The notes beneath the pieces were generated by a model. That model saw only the letters and a program-made list of their open reading frames with translations, ran no database searches and was not told the origin of the DNA. A stretch of 64,000 bases of DNA. It comes from Paenilisteria newyorkensis. Lineage in GTDB: Bacteria > Bacillota > Bacilli > Lactobacillales > Listeriaceae. The position numbers and the translations under genes are program-made. Shown here piece by piece: positions 1 to 8,249 of the stretch. The DNA lies in contig NZ_JNFB01000012.1 of assembly GCF_000766145.1 (NCBI RefSeq), positions 471,769-535,768 of the forward strand, in the 5' to 3' direction. The stretch's first letter is position 1; the number at the start of each line of letters is the position of its first letter.

Positions 1-42
1 AATGAACAAATCAAATAATAGAAGAAAAAGGGTGGGAATCGC

Positions 43-1065
43 ATGAGTAGTAAGGATATTGATTGGAGCACACTTGGTTTTGAATATATTAAAACGGATT
101 TGCGCTATGTGTCTATTTGGGAAAATGGCAAGTGGGATGAGGGGACATTAACAGAAGATAATGTCGTGCATATCGCAGAAGGCTCTACGGCGATTCACTA
201 CGGACAGCAGTGTTTTGAAGGCTTGAAGGCATATCGTTGTAAAGATGGATCGATTAATTTATTCCGTCCAGATCAGAATGCAAAACGGATGAAGCGCAGT
301 TGTGATCGGTTATTGATGCCAGAATTTCCTGAGGATCGCTTTATTGAGGCGTGTAAACAGGTGGTGGCGGCAAACGAAGATTACATGCCGCCATACGGTT
401 CAGGCGGAACGATGTATTTGCGCCCTTATTTAATCGGAATTGGCGATAATCTAGGAGTTCGGACGGCACCTAAGTTCATGTTTTCTGTCTTTTGTTGCCC
501 AGTTGGTCCTTATTTCAAAGGTGGTTTAAATCCGACGAACTTCATTATTTCCGAGTACGATCGCGCGGCGCCAAACGGTACCGGAGCGGCAAAAGTTGGC
601 GGTAACTACGCAGCCAGCCTCTATCCAGGAAAAATTGCGAAAGATCGCGAGTTCAGCGATTGCATTTACTTGGATCCAGCGACGCACAAAAAAATTGAAG
701 AAGTAGGAGCGGCGAATTTCTTCGGTATTACAAAAGATAACCGTTTTGTGACGCCATTCTCGCCATCTATTTTGCCAAGTATTACGAAATATTCGTTGCT
801 TTATTTGGCGGAGCATCGTTTAGGCATGAAGGCCGAGGAAAGCGATGTCTATATAGATAAATTGGACGAGTTCACGGAGGCCGGAGCATGTGGTACGGCC
901 GCTGTTATTTCGCCAATTGGTGGGATTCAGAATGGGGATGATTTCCATGTGTTTTATAGTGAGACAGAAGTTGGGCCAGTAACGAAGCAATTATATGACG
1001 AGCTTTGCGGCATCCAATTTGGCGATGTAGAAGCGCCTGAAGGTTGGATTTATAAGGTGAAGTAA
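43..1065 (+). CDS. ilvE: Branched-chain amino acid aminotransferase
   Basis: This 340-residue protein is a fold-type IV PLP aminotransferase that interconverts valine, leucine and isoleucine with their 2-oxo acids, using glutamate/2-oxoglutarate, in the cytoplasm. Visible family marks are the N-terminal block with HYGQQCFEGLKAY, the Lys of AAKVGGNYAAS at about residue 184 that should form the PLP Schiff base, and the C-terminal FTEAGACGTAAVI block that holds the PLP phosphate. Length is normal for the family. The start is set by a purine-rich AAAGGGTGGG ribosome site just upstream. In Listeria this enzyme also feeds branched-chain fatty acid synthesis (family knowledge). The promoter lies outside the window. 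A small membrane protein gene follows after one base. Confidence 0.95.
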   Translation: MSSKDIDWSTLGFEYIKTDLRYVSIWENGKWDEGTLTEDNVVHIAEGSTAIHYGQQCFEGLKAYRCKDGSINLFRPDQNAKRMKRSCDRLLMPEFPEDRFIEACKQVVAANEDYMPPYGSGGTMYLRPYLIGIGDNLGVRTAPKFMFSVFCCPVGPYFKGGLNPTNFIISEYDRAAPNGTGAAKVGGNYAASLYPGKIAKDREFSDCIYLDPATHKKIEEVGAANFFGITKDNRFVTPFSPSILPSITKYSLLYLAEHRLGMKAEESDVYIDKLDEFTEAGACGTAAVISPIGGIQNGDDFHVFYSETEVGPVTKQLYDELCGIQFGDVEAPEGWIYKVK

Positions 1066-1066
1066 G

Positions 1067-1309
1067 TTGTTAGTGAGAATAGTGTCTTTAAGTTTTGCCA
1101 TATTGAGTATGCTAGCTTGGATGCCGAATATTGTATTTCAAATGGCGTCACTATGGTTTTTAATGAGTATCCCATTCGCGGTAATTGGTTTTTGTTTTGC
1201 GATGGCGGTTAAATCGAAAGGCTTGATTATTGCCAATGTTGTCATGTTTTTTAGCATTCCGATTGTGATATATGGCATGTATATATTGGAGTGGATTGAA
1301 TCTATATGA
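1067..1309 (+). CDS. Small hydrophobic membrane protein, unknown function
   Basis: An 80-residue reading frame starts with TTG one base after the ilvE stop codon and ends just before a strong terminator. It is almost wholly hydrophobic and predicts two or three membrane segments (roughly residues 5-20, 24-48 and 52-75) with few charges. I recognise no family. The tight spacing to ilvE and the shared terminator suggest translational coupling with ilvE. The weak TTG start and lack of a clear separate ribosome site lower confidence. Confidence 0.5.
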   Translation: MLVRIVSLSFAILSMLAWMPNIVFQMASLWFLMSIPFAVIGFCFAMAVKSKGLIIANVVMFFSIPIVIYGMYILEWIESI

Positions 1310-1312
1310 AAA

Positions 1313-1356
1313 AAGCGCTACAAAATCTGAACCTAGATTTTGTAGCGCTTCTTTTT
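1313..1356. terminator. Bidirectional intrinsic terminator
   Basis: A perfect 16-bp stem (AAGCGCTACAAAATCT at 1313-1328 with its complement at 1335-1350) has a six-base loop. It is followed by a T-run on the plus strand and preceded by an A-run that serves the minus strand. It separates the convergent ilvE unit and the MFS exporter gene. Confidence 0.92.
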
Positions 1357-1359
1357 TGC

Positions 1360-2835
1360 TTAATTCCCCGAAACGTGTTTTTTCGGTAATATAAAATGAA
1401 TCGCGTAGCTGAGTAGGCAGCAGGCGAACATGGCCCAGAATACCATGTGGAGTCCGCTGTATAGCACGTCTCGCAGTGGTTCAATCAGGGCGGGATCAAC
1501 GTTTCCAGATGTTTGTGGACTGATAAGCTGATTCAAATTATCTCGATTCACGCCAGTTGCGGCATCCTTAAATCCATTCGCCAAAACGGAGTTGAAAATC
1601 GTTCCAAATACAGCGACACCAATCGTTTGGCCGACTGTTCGGAATAGCGTATTGGAAGCCGTCGCGATTCCTGTCTGATCTTTTCGCACGGCGTCTTGAA
1701 CGGTGACGGTTGTCGTCGTGAAGATAATTCCGAATCCAAAGCCCATCAAGGCGCTGTCAAGATAGAAATACAGGTCCGGCGTCGTACTCGGAAACAGGGC
1801 TAAGAAAAGTCCGCTGACCGTCGCGATAATCACGCCAAGCCCAACCGTGTGGCGATTCCCAATGGACATGAGGAGCCGTCCGCCGATAAAGGAACCGATA
1901 ATCCAGCTCACCGACAGCGGTGCAATCATCAGACCGGCAATCATGGCGCCGTGCCCCATCATGCCTTGCGCCCACATTGGAATGTACACGTTGATGCCAA
2001 TCAAAAACGCGCTCACCAGGAAGCCGATCAAGTTTCCAATCAGCACGACTGGATTTTTAAATAAAACAAACGGCATGATTGGGTCCTGCGCTCGTTTTTC
2101 GGCGTAGTAAAAACCGATGAATAGTGCCACGGAAACGAGGAGTAACACAATGATGAGTGGTTCTAGCCAATTTAGCGTCTCGCCAGCGCGTTGCAAAGCG
2201 AATAATAGGCTCAAAAGCGCGACGGTGAATAGTGTTGTTCCTAAGTAATCGATCGGTAGTTTGACGCGGACGAGATGTTCTTTTAAGTACATTGAAATCA
2301 AGATAATCGTGGCGATTCCAACAGGTACATTGATGAAGAAAATCCAATGCCAGGATAGCTGGTCGACTAAAAAACCACCAAGTAATGGTCCAAAAACCCC
2401 AGCGATTCCCCATGCGGCACCCATGAAACCAAGCACTTTTGCACGTTTTTCGAAAGGGTATACATCGGCGATAATCGTCATCGTTGTCGGTAAAATTCCG
2501 CCTGCTCCGATTCCTTGGATTGCCCTAAAAATAATTAACTGCTCCATCGTTTGCGCAAAGCCACAAAGCGAGGAACCAATAATGAAAATAACGGTCGCGA
2601 TGATAAATATTTTTTTGCGGCCGAATAAATCGGATAATTTTCCGTAAATTGGGACAGTAACGGCCGAAGTAAGGAGGTAAATCGAGAAAATCCAGTTCAT
2701 CAGCTCGATGCCATGTAAGGCGCTTACAATCGTAGGCATCGCCGTACTAACAATCGTTCCCTCAATCGCGGCCATAAAAGTAGCCACAAAAACAGCAATC
2801 GTGACGGCTGTTCTTTTTGTATTCGTTGTTTCCAT
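1360..2835 (-). CDS. MFS multidrug exporter, DHA2 (EmrB/QacA) family, 14 TM
   Basis: This 491-residue integral membrane protein is a proton-coupled drug exporter of the DHA2 branch. Visible signs are 14 hydrophobic segments, the motif A loop [13 protein letters not shown] after TM2, the early acidic residue in [17 protein letters not shown], and the motif C-like [23 protein letters not shown] region. Length is typical of 14-TM exporters. An upstream in-frame GTG would include the ribosome site GAAAGGAG itself, so the ATG 8-9 bases after that site is the start. It matches the position of lmo0981 in the Listeria order (from memory). The substrate cannot be read from sequence. It is convergent with ilvE and divergent from the M42 peptidase. 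Confidence 0.9.
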   Translation of the reverse strand: METTNTKRTAVTIAVFVATFMAAIEGTIVSTAMPTIVSALHGIELMNWIFSIYLLTSAVTVPIYGKLSDLFGRKKIFIIATVIFIIGSSLCGFAQTMEQLIIFRAIQGIGAGGILPTTMTIIADVYPFEKRAKVLGFMGAAWGIAGVFGPLLGGFLVDQLSWHWIFFINVPVGIATIILISMYLKEHLVRVKLPIDYLGTTLFTVALLSLLFALQRAGETLNWLEPLIIVLLLVSVALFIGFYYAEKRAQDPIMPFVLFKNPVVLIGNLIGFLVSAFLIGINVYIPMWAQGMMGHGAMIAGLMIAPLSVSWIIGSFIGGRLLMSIGNRHTVGLGVIIATVSGLFLALFPSTTPDLYFYLDSALMGFGFGIIFTTTTVTVQDAVRKDQTGIATASNTLFRTVGQTIGVAVFGTIFNSVLANGFKDAATGVNRDNLNQLISPQTSGNVDPALIEPLRDVLYSGLHMVFWAMFACCLLSYAIHFILPKKHVSGN

Positions 2836-2967
2836 TTTGATAAAAACTCCTTTCACACATCGTTAAAATTATAACATAACTCGAAATGAAAAAGCAGGAT
2901 AGCCGTCATTATTTTGAAAAAGAGGTATAATGGAACATGAGAAGAAAGTGTGAGGAGGAATGGAAGC

Positions 2968-4020
2968 ATGGCGTTTGAACCAAATACGTTAGAGACGATG
3001 CGTTTGATCAAGGATTTGACATCGATACCGAGCCCGACTGGGAACACGGAGCAGGTACTGGCCTTCGTCGAAAATTACTTAAAAGAGGTGGGAATCGCGA
3101 GTACGCGAAATAATAAAGGCGCGTTACTTGTTCGCATTCCTGGAAAAGATGACACGAAACAGCGGATGTTGACGGCGCACGTGGATACGCTTGGTGCGAT
3201 GATTAAAGAAGTGAAAGCAGACGGTCGTTTGGCGATTAACCTGATTGGCGGATACCGCTTTAACGCGATTGAAGGCGAGTACTGTACGATTGAAACGAGC
3301 GATGGCAAGCGGTACACAGGAACTATTTTGATGCACCAGACGTCGGTTCACGTGTATCAAGATGCTGGAACGGCCGCGCGTGACGCGAAAAACATTGAAA
3401 TTCGCTTGGATGCTAAAGTGTTTAACCGCGAAGACGTGGCTAAACTTGGCATCGGTGTCGGCGATTTTGTTTCCCTTGACCCACGCGTGGAAATTATCAA
3501 CGAGGAGTTCATTAAATCGCGTCATTTGGACGACAAAGCGAGCGTTGCGATTTTGCTAACACTTTTGAAAAAATTACAACAAGACGGCGCGGAGTTACCG
3601 TATACAACGAACTTTTTGATTTCAAATAACGAAGAAATTGGCTACGGCGGGAATTCGAATATCCCACCAGAAACCATTGAATACCTAGCTATCGACATGG
3701 GCGCGCTCGGAGATGGCCAAGCATCCGATGAGTACACCGTTTCGATTTGTGCCAAAGACGGTAGCGGCCCGTATCACTACGGTTTGCGGAAAAATCTAGT
3801 CCAGCTTTGCGAGGAGAATGGTATCGATTATAAAGTCGATATTTATCCATTTTACAGTTCCGATGCGAGTGCGGCGATCAAGGCCGGTTTTGACATTGTG
3901 CACGGCCTAATTGGTCCAGGAATCGACGCGAGTCATGCGTACGAGCGGACACACCGCGATTCTTTATACCACACAGAGAAATTAGTGTACGCGTATTTAT
4001 TTTCTGAAATAGTGAAATAG
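2968..4020 (+). CDS. M42 family metallo-aminopeptidase
   Basis: A 350-residue cytosolic dinuclear-metal peptidase of the M42 (glutamyl aminopeptidase/PepA, FrvX/YsdC) family, which removes N-terminal residues from short peptides and is often misnamed endoglucanase. Metal-ligand blocks are visible: TAHVDTLGAM (His, Asp), the bridging Asp of HLDDKAS, NNEEIGYGG (catalytic Glu and ligand Glu), AIDMGALGDG, and a late His in DASHAYERTH. An earlier GTG at 2950 overlaps the GAGGAGGAA ribosome site, so ATG 2968 is preferred. The glutathione peroxidase gene follows after 12 bases, so the two are probably one operon. Confidence 0.92.
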   Translation: MAFEPNTLETMRLIKDLTSIPSPTGNTEQVLAFVENYLKEVGIASTRNNKGALLVRIPGKDDTKQRMLTAHVDTLGAMIKEVKADGRLAINLIGGYRFNAIEGEYCTIETSDGKRYTGTILMHQTSVHVYQDAGTAARDAKNIEIRLDAKVFNREDVAKLGIGVGDFVSLDPRVEIINEEFIKSRHLDDKASVAILLTLLKKLQQDGAELPYTTNFLISNNEEIGYGGNSNIPPETIEYLAIDMGALGDGQASDEYTVSICAKDGSGPYHYGLRKNLVQLCEENGIDYKVDIYPFYSSDASAAIKAGFDIVHGLIGPGIDASHAYERTHRDSLYHTEKLVYAYLFSEIVK

Positions 4021-4032
4021 GAGGAGAAGACT

Positions 4033-4506
4033 ATGTCCATTTTTGAATTAGAACAAGAAACGCTTCACGGTGAAAAAGTATCGCTAGATCAGTATAAAGG
4101 TGAGGTTGTGGTCGTTGTGAATACAGCGAGCAAATGCGGTTTTACCCCACAATATGAGGAATTGGAAAAACTGTATCAGGAATATAAGGACAAGGGATTC
4201 ACCGTTTTAGGATTCCCATCCGATAGTTTTATGAACCAAGAACTCGATACAGCTGGTGAAATCGAGGAATTTTGCAAAATTAATTACGGCGTGACCTTCC
4301 CACTTTTCGCGAAGTCCAAAGTACGAGGCTCCGATATCAACCCCGTCTTTGAAATCCTGACGAAGCAGAAAAAAGGCTTGCTAGGCGGCGGAATCAAATG
4401 GAATTTCACGAAGTTCCTGCTAGACCGCGATGGCAATGTCGTCGAACGCTTCGCACCAAAAGACAGCCCACTTGAAATGAAAGCAAAAATCGAAGCACTA
4501 TTATAG
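4033..4506 (+). CDS. Glutathione peroxidase family thiol peroxidase (BsaA-like)
   Basis: A 157-residue Cys-type GPx-fold peroxidase that reduces hydroperoxides, in bacteria usually with thioredoxin as donor. The catalytic tetrad is readable: Cys35 in NTASKCGFTPQY, Gln69 in FMNQE, and Trp123 and Asn124 in IKWNFTKFL. The usual FPCNQF loop reads FPSDSF here, so the loop Cys found in many relatives is missing, but the tetrad Gln is kept. Length matches bacterial GPx. The ribosome site AGGAGGAG sits just before the start. It lies 12 bases after the M42 peptidase gene and ends at its own terminator, matching the lmo0982-lmo0983 pairing in Listeria (from memory). Confidence 0.92.
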   Translation: MSIFELEQETLHGEKVSLDQYKGEVVVVVNTASKCGFTPQYEELEKLYQEYKDKGFTVLGFPSDSFMNQELDTAGEIEEFCKINYGVTFPLFAKSKVRGSDINPVFEILTKQKKGLLGGGIKWNFTKFLLDRDGNVVERFAPKDSPLEMKAKIEALL

Positions 4507-4515
4507 TAAATTCTG

Positions 4516-4544
4516 AGTCGAATCTTCCATGGTTCGGCTTTTTT
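4516..4544 (+). terminator. Intrinsic terminator after GPx gene
   Basis: A seven-pair stem AGTCGAA/TTCGGCT (one G-U pair) is followed by a T-run, 10 bases past the stop codon. Confidence 0.75.
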
Positions 4545-4662
4545 AGTTGTTTTTTCTACTGATTTATTTGGAAGGTGCTCAAAACTTAGCTTGTTAGTGA
4601 GGGGAGTATTTGGTAAGATAGTAATGAGGCTATAGTGCTTGTATTGGAATGGAGGTATGATG

Positions 4663-5205
4663 ATGACACTATTTGGATATCCAATCGAGACGGTGTATTT
4701 CACAGTGCTGGTGGTTGTCGGGATTATTATTTTGATCGATGTTTTGACAGCGCTTATATTTTCTGTTGGGATGATCAGTTTTGTGCTGGATTTACTACCA
4801 ATTCCGGGTTCTGTTTTACTTTATTTTCTGGGATTCGCATCGGCGACGGGATATTGTGGCGAGAGGTATACGTCCTTTTCCAGTCTGAGTATTCTGATTG
4901 TGGCGATTGTAGTGGGGATTGCTTTTTCATCGATTCTTTACTTCGGAATTCTCCTGCCGCTTTCGAAAAAGAGTGATTCGATTGCGTATGAGACGAAGGA
5001 TTTAGAGGGGAAGGTCGCGAAAGTGATTACACCTGTTCCAAAAGACGGTTTTGGCGAAGTGATTGTCGAAATGAATGCCGGCAATATTTCCAAGGCTGCC
5101 AAAAGTGATGAAAATGAGCCAATCGGACGGGATGAAACGGTGTTGATTATCGATGCCACGGATTCTTTCGTGACGGTTGTGCCGTATGAGCCATTTTTGA
5201 AATAA
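4663..5205 (+). CDS. yuaF: NfeD-like membrane protein, YuaF type
   Basis: A protein of about 180 residues with three or four N-terminal membrane segments (about residues 8-30, 33-60 and 75-105), then a soluble C-terminal OB-fold-like part containing LEGKVAKVITPVPKDGFGEVIVEM. This is the layout of NfeD-family partners of flotillins. Three ATG codons in a row follow the GGAGG site; the third has the best spacing (7 bases). The flotillin gene begins 48 bases downstream, reproducing the yuaF-floT (yuaG) operon of Bacillus subtilis. It probably affects flotillin focus formation and membrane order during envelope stress (family knowledge). In B. subtilis yuaF belongs to the SigW regulon; I could not identify the promoter here. 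Confidence 0.85.
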   Translation: MTLFGYPIETVYFTVLVVVGIIILIDVLTALIFSVGMISFVLDLLPIPGSVLLYFLGFASATGYCGERYTSFSSLSILIVAIVVGIAFSSILYFGILLPLSKKSDSIAYETKDLEGKVAKVITPVPKDGFGEVIVEMNAGNISKAAKSDENEPIGRDETVLIIDATDSFVTVVPYEPFLK

Positions 5206-5253
5206 AGAGGGCCTCGTTTTAAAAACAGAGACGACAAGGAGGAATTACTAAAA

Positions 5254-6825
5254 ATGGATTTACTGACGAATGGTGTGACAATGATCGTGATTATTGCGGT
5301 CGCGATTCTGGTATTGTTTTTAATCGTATTTATTACGAAATACAAAACAGTTGGGCCAGATGAGGCGTTGATTGTTTCGGGGAGTTATTTAGGTAGAAAG
5401 AATGTTTTCACAGATGAGGGCGGCAAACGGGTGAAAATTGTGCGCGGTGGCGGTACGTTTGTGATGCCGGTTTTCCAGCAGTCTTCACCGCTAAGCTTAT
5501 TGTCGAGCAAGTTGGAAGTGCGGACGCCAGAAATCTACACGGAGCAAGGTGTTCCAGTAACGGCAGACGGGACGGCAATCATCAAAATTGGTGGTTCCAT
5601 TTCAGAAATCGCGACGGCAGCCGAGCAATTTTTAGGAAAAACAACGCAGGAGCGTGAAAATGAAGCGATTGAGGTCGTGGAAGGGCATCTGCGTGCGATT
5701 CTAGGTTCGATGACCGTGGAAGAAATCTATAAAAACCGCGATAAATTTTCCCAAGAGGTGCAAGGTGTTGCGACGCAGGATTTGTCGAAAATGGGACTTA
5801 TTATCGTATCGTTTACGCTGAAAGAAGTGCGCGACAACAATGGTTATTTGGATGCATTAGGGAAGCCGCGGATTGCGCAAGTGAAGCGTGATGCGGATGT
5901 TGCCGAAGCCGAAGCGACAAAAGAAACTCGGATGAAACGTGCGGAGGCAGAGAAAGAAGCGACGCGTGCAGAACTCGAGCGCAAGACCGAAATCGCAGAA
6001 GCTGAGAAGCAAAACCAATTGAAAGTCGCGGAATACCGTAGCGAGCAAGAAACGGCGAAAGCGATTGCCGATCAGGCGTATGACTTGGAATCCGCCCGTT
6101 CGAAACAAGAGGTTATCGAACAACAAATGCAAGTGCAAATCATCGAGCGTGAGAAGCAAATCGAATTGGAAGATCGCGAAATTAAGCGTCGCGAACGTCA
6201 ATATGACGCCGAAGTGAAGAAAAAAGCAGATGCTGATCGTTACTCGATTGAGCAAGCCGCGGCAGCCCGTAAGAGTCAAGAGTACGCAGAGGCCGAAGCG
6301 AATCAATACAGAATCGAAACGCTTGCAAAAGCCGAAGCCGAGCAAGTACGCGTGCAAGGTATCGCAAAAGCTGACGCCGAACGCGCGCAAGGTACAGCAG
6401 CAGCCGAAGTTATTAAACTGCAAGGTCTTGCCGAAGCCGAAGCGAAACGCAAAATTGCCGAAGCATACGAGTTGTATGGCCAAGCTGCGATGCTCGATAT
6501 GATCGTGAGCATGCTTCCTGAGTACGCGAAACAAGTGGCGGCTCCGATGGGGAACATCGATTCGATTACAGTTGTGGACACTGGTAGCAGCGAAAGTGGC
6601 GGTGGCGCGAATAAAGTCAGCGGCTATGCAACCAATTTGATGGCGACAGCGCAAGAAAGTTTAAAAGCAACGACTGGCCTTGATATCCGCGAATTGTTGG
6701 AGAATTTCTCTGGCAAAGGAAATGTGAAGAGTAGCATTGAAGATTTGACGGATGCCGTAAAGTCGAAGAAACCAGTGAAAGTTGTTGAGGTGGAAACGCC
6801 TAGTGAGAAGGTAGAGGAAGTTTAA
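5254..6825 (+). CDS. floT: Flotillin-like scaffold protein FloT
   Basis: A 523-residue membrane-associated SPFH/flotillin protein that organises functional membrane microdomains. Order of parts: an N-terminal hydrophobic anchor (about residues 8-27), an SPFH/PHB domain (about 30-200, with GGTFVMPVFQQ), a long Glu/Ala/Lys-rich coiled coil (about 210-400, many EAEA and AEAEK repeats), and a C-terminal oligomerisation region ending in an acidic tail. The length is close to B. subtilis FloT (about 509 residues). The ribosome site AAGGAGG precedes ATG. It is cotranscribed with the NfeD-like gene and closed by a terminator. Confidence 0.93.
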   Translation: MDLLTNGVTMIVIIAVAILVLFLIVFITKYKTVGPDEALIVSGSYLGRKNVFTDEGGKRVKIVRGGGTFVMPVFQQSSPLSLLSSKLEVRTPEIYTEQGVPVTADGTAIIKIGGSISEIATAAEQFLGKTTQERENEAIEVVEGHLRAILGSMTVEEIYKNRDKFSQEVQGVATQDLSKMGLIIVSFTLKEVRDNNGYLDALGKPRIAQVKRDADVAEAEATKETRMKRAEAEKEATRAELERKTEIAEAEKQNQLKVAEYRSEQETAKAIADQAYDLESARSKQEVIEQQMQVQIIEREKQIELEDREIKRRERQYDAEVKKKADADRYSIEQAAAARKSQEYAEAEANQYRIETLAKAEAEQVRVQGIAKADAERAQGTAAAEVIKLQGLAEAEAKRKIAEAYELYGQAAMLDMIVSMLPEYAKQVAAPMGNIDSITVVDTGSSESGGGANKVSGYATNLMATAQESLKATTGLDIRELLENFSGKGNVKSSIEDLTDAVKSKKPVKVVEVETPSEKVEEV

Positions 6826-6838
6826 TAAAGATAATGAC

Positions 6839-6878
6839 CAGATGCGGTGATCAAATGGATCGCTGCGTCTGTTTTTTT
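6839..6878 (+). terminator. Intrinsic terminator after floT
   Basis: CAGATGCGGTGATC pairs, with several G-U pairs, with GATCGCTGCGTCTG, followed by seven T. The stem is clearly related in sequence to the terminator at 8062-8093 that follows the next gene. Confidence 0.85.
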
Positions 6879-6967
6879 GCGAGTACACAAAATGAGTTTT
6901 TAATTGTATTTGAACTCTTATTGTGTTTATGATAAGTTTAAAGTATTATGCACAAGAAAGGAACAAT

Positions 6968-8053
6968 ATGTTTAGATTAAAACCTTTTGCCATAGTCATT
7001 CTTATCATTATTTTACTAGGTCAAGTTATTTTTGCTAAGGAAAGTTTTGCTACAGTCCACGTCAATCAAGAAGTAAATCAATTGGACGAGGCTGGTAGTG
7101 TGAATAAATATCATACGGAAGGCATTACTGGAAAAGGGATCAAGATTGCCATTTTAGATACAGGTGTTGATTTAAAGAATGAGGATATTACATTTAAAAA
7201 AGGAATTAATTTCACATCGGGTGAAGTGACTGATTTTGCTGATAGAAATGGGCATGGAACGAAAATTGCGGGGATTATTGGCGCGCGTAAAAATGGGGAG
7301 GGACTCATCGGAATCGCGCCGGAATCCGACCTTTATATTTGTAAGGTCGCTAATGATAGTGGAAAAGTTAGCTTTGATGGGCTCATGAAAGGATTAGACT
7401 GGGCAGTGGAGCAAGAAGTGGATATTATCAATATTAGCTTGGAGTTTGGAGATGGAGATAAGGCATTAAAGAAAGCGATAGATAGGGCAATAAATCAACA
7501 TATTATCGTCATTGCATCATCTGGAAATATTCGAGCAAAAGGCGATATGTTTAAAGCTTATCCGGGTGCATATCCTGACGTGATTTCTGTGGGTATGCTG
7601 AATCTGCAGGGGGAAATATACGCGGCTGAATTTAAGGAAAAGAAAGTGGATATTTACGCGCCAGGGGAGGATTTGACTAGTACTTACTTCGATAATAAGT
7701 TGACACTCGATACTGGTGTTTCCTATGCGACGGCTTACGCTTCTGGTTTTGCAGCACTTGTTGTAGAGGGGAAGCGAGCGGATGGAGATGTGGTTAATCG
7801 GGAGACTATTATTAAAACGATGAAAGCTGACTTAAATCAGGGAATCGATGGTGCGCCGTGGTATATTTACACAGGGGTTGTTCTAAATATGGTTACGATT
7901 GGCGGGTTGCTGATTCTTGGAGTCTATAGCGTGATGTATTATCGCAAAACGATACCGAGACAATGGCCAGTTCGGATGATTTGGACGATTTTGATGATCA
8001 TGATAACGCTGAATATAGCTGGCAGGTTAACGGTGTATTTTTTAAGTAAATAA
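6968..8053 (+). CDS. Secreted, C-terminally membrane-anchored subtilisin-like protease
   Basis: A 361-residue S8 peptidase. It has a Sec-type signal peptide (residues 1-30), then a catalytic domain with Asp64 (AILDTGVD), His96 (NGHGTK), the oxyanion-hole Asn in ASSGN and Ser252 (TGVSYATA). There is no long propeptide, and the usual Pro after the Ser motif is absent. Two membrane segments end the protein (about residues 298-320 and 336-356), so the protease should be held at the outer face of the membrane. An upstream ATG at 6923 lacks a ribosome site, while ATG 6968 has GAAAGGAA at good spacing. It stands alone between two sequence-related terminators. The substrate is unknown. Confidence 0.85.
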   Translation: MFRLKPFAIVILIIILLGQVIFAKESFATVHVNQEVNQLDEAGSVNKYHTEGITGKGIKIAILDTGVDLKNEDITFKKGINFTSGEVTDFADRNGHGTKIAGIIGARKNGEGLIGIAPESDLYICKVANDSGKVSFDGLMKGLDWAVEQEVDIINISLEFGDGDKALKKAIDRAINQHIIVIASSGNIRAKGDMFKAYPGAYPDVISVGMLNLQGEIYAAEFKEKKVDIYAPGEDLTSTYFDNKLTLDTGVSYATAYASGFAALVVEGKRADGDVVNRETIIKTMKADLNQGIDGAPWYIYTGVVLNMVTIGGLLILGVYSVMYYRKTIPRQWPVRMIWTILMIMITLNIAGRLTVYFLSK

Positions 8054-8061
8054 GATTTTTC

Positions 8062-8093
8062 CCAGATGTGGTGTTCGCTGCGTCTGGTTTTTT
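8062..8093 (+). terminator. Intrinsic terminator after subtilase
   Basis: An 11-pair stem CCAGATGTGGT/GCTGCGTCTGG with G-U pairs, a four-base loop and a run of T. It is homologous to the terminator at 6839. Confidence 0.85.
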
Positions 8094-8146
8094 GGTCTGT
8101 TAAAACGAGTGAAGAAAAGTCTGAATTATAGGGGGATGTTACAAGT

Positions 8147-8160
8147 TGTTATCGTTAACA
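8147..8160. promoter_or_regulatory. LacI/MalR-type operator candidate upstream of pullulanase
   Basis: TGTTATCGTTAACA is a 14-bp sequence with a central CG step, and 12 of 14 positions are palindromic. This is the pattern bound by LacI/GalR-family repressors. It lies 12 bases before the -35 element. The regulator is not in the window. Confidence 0.45.
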
Positions 8161-8172
8161 GTTAAATTTAGG

Positions 8173-8202
8173 TTGATTTACACCATCCAGCTTGATTATA
8201 CT
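8173..8202 (+). promoter_or_regulatory. Sigma-A promoter of the pullulanase gene
   Basis: TTGATT and TATACT are separated by 18 bases, and transcription should start near 8209, about 40 bases before the coding start. Confidence 0.65.
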
Positions 8203-8210
8203 TTAGATTG

Positions 8211-8224
8211 AGTAAGCGCTTTCT
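8211..8224. promoter_or_regulatory. cre site (CcpA) overlapping the pullulanase start region
   Basis: AGTAAGCGCTTTCT matches the catabolite-responsive element core (AARCG and its inverted half) and sits at about +2 to +15. In this position CcpA would block transcription when preferred sugars are present. Confidence 0.7.
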
Positions 8225-8249
8225 AATAAAAAGAAAAGGGGTTTGAGAT

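Noticed and set aside
4033..4506. Idea that the GPx lacks its catalytic glutamine, because FPCNQF reads FPSDSF.
   Set aside because: Counting from the catalytic Cys (35 residues on) places the tetrad Gln in the FMNQE segment, where it is present (Gln69); only the loop differs.
5857..6654. 265-codon antisense frame opposite floT.
   Set aside because: Opposite the coiled-coil repeat region, where biased codons leave the other strand open; the translation is rich in Cys, Phe and His with no domain and no ribosome site.
8160..8224. Possible riboswitch between the subtilase and pullulanase genes.
   Set aside because: The transcript leader is only about 40 bases and holds a cre site; no conserved riboswitch motif is visible.
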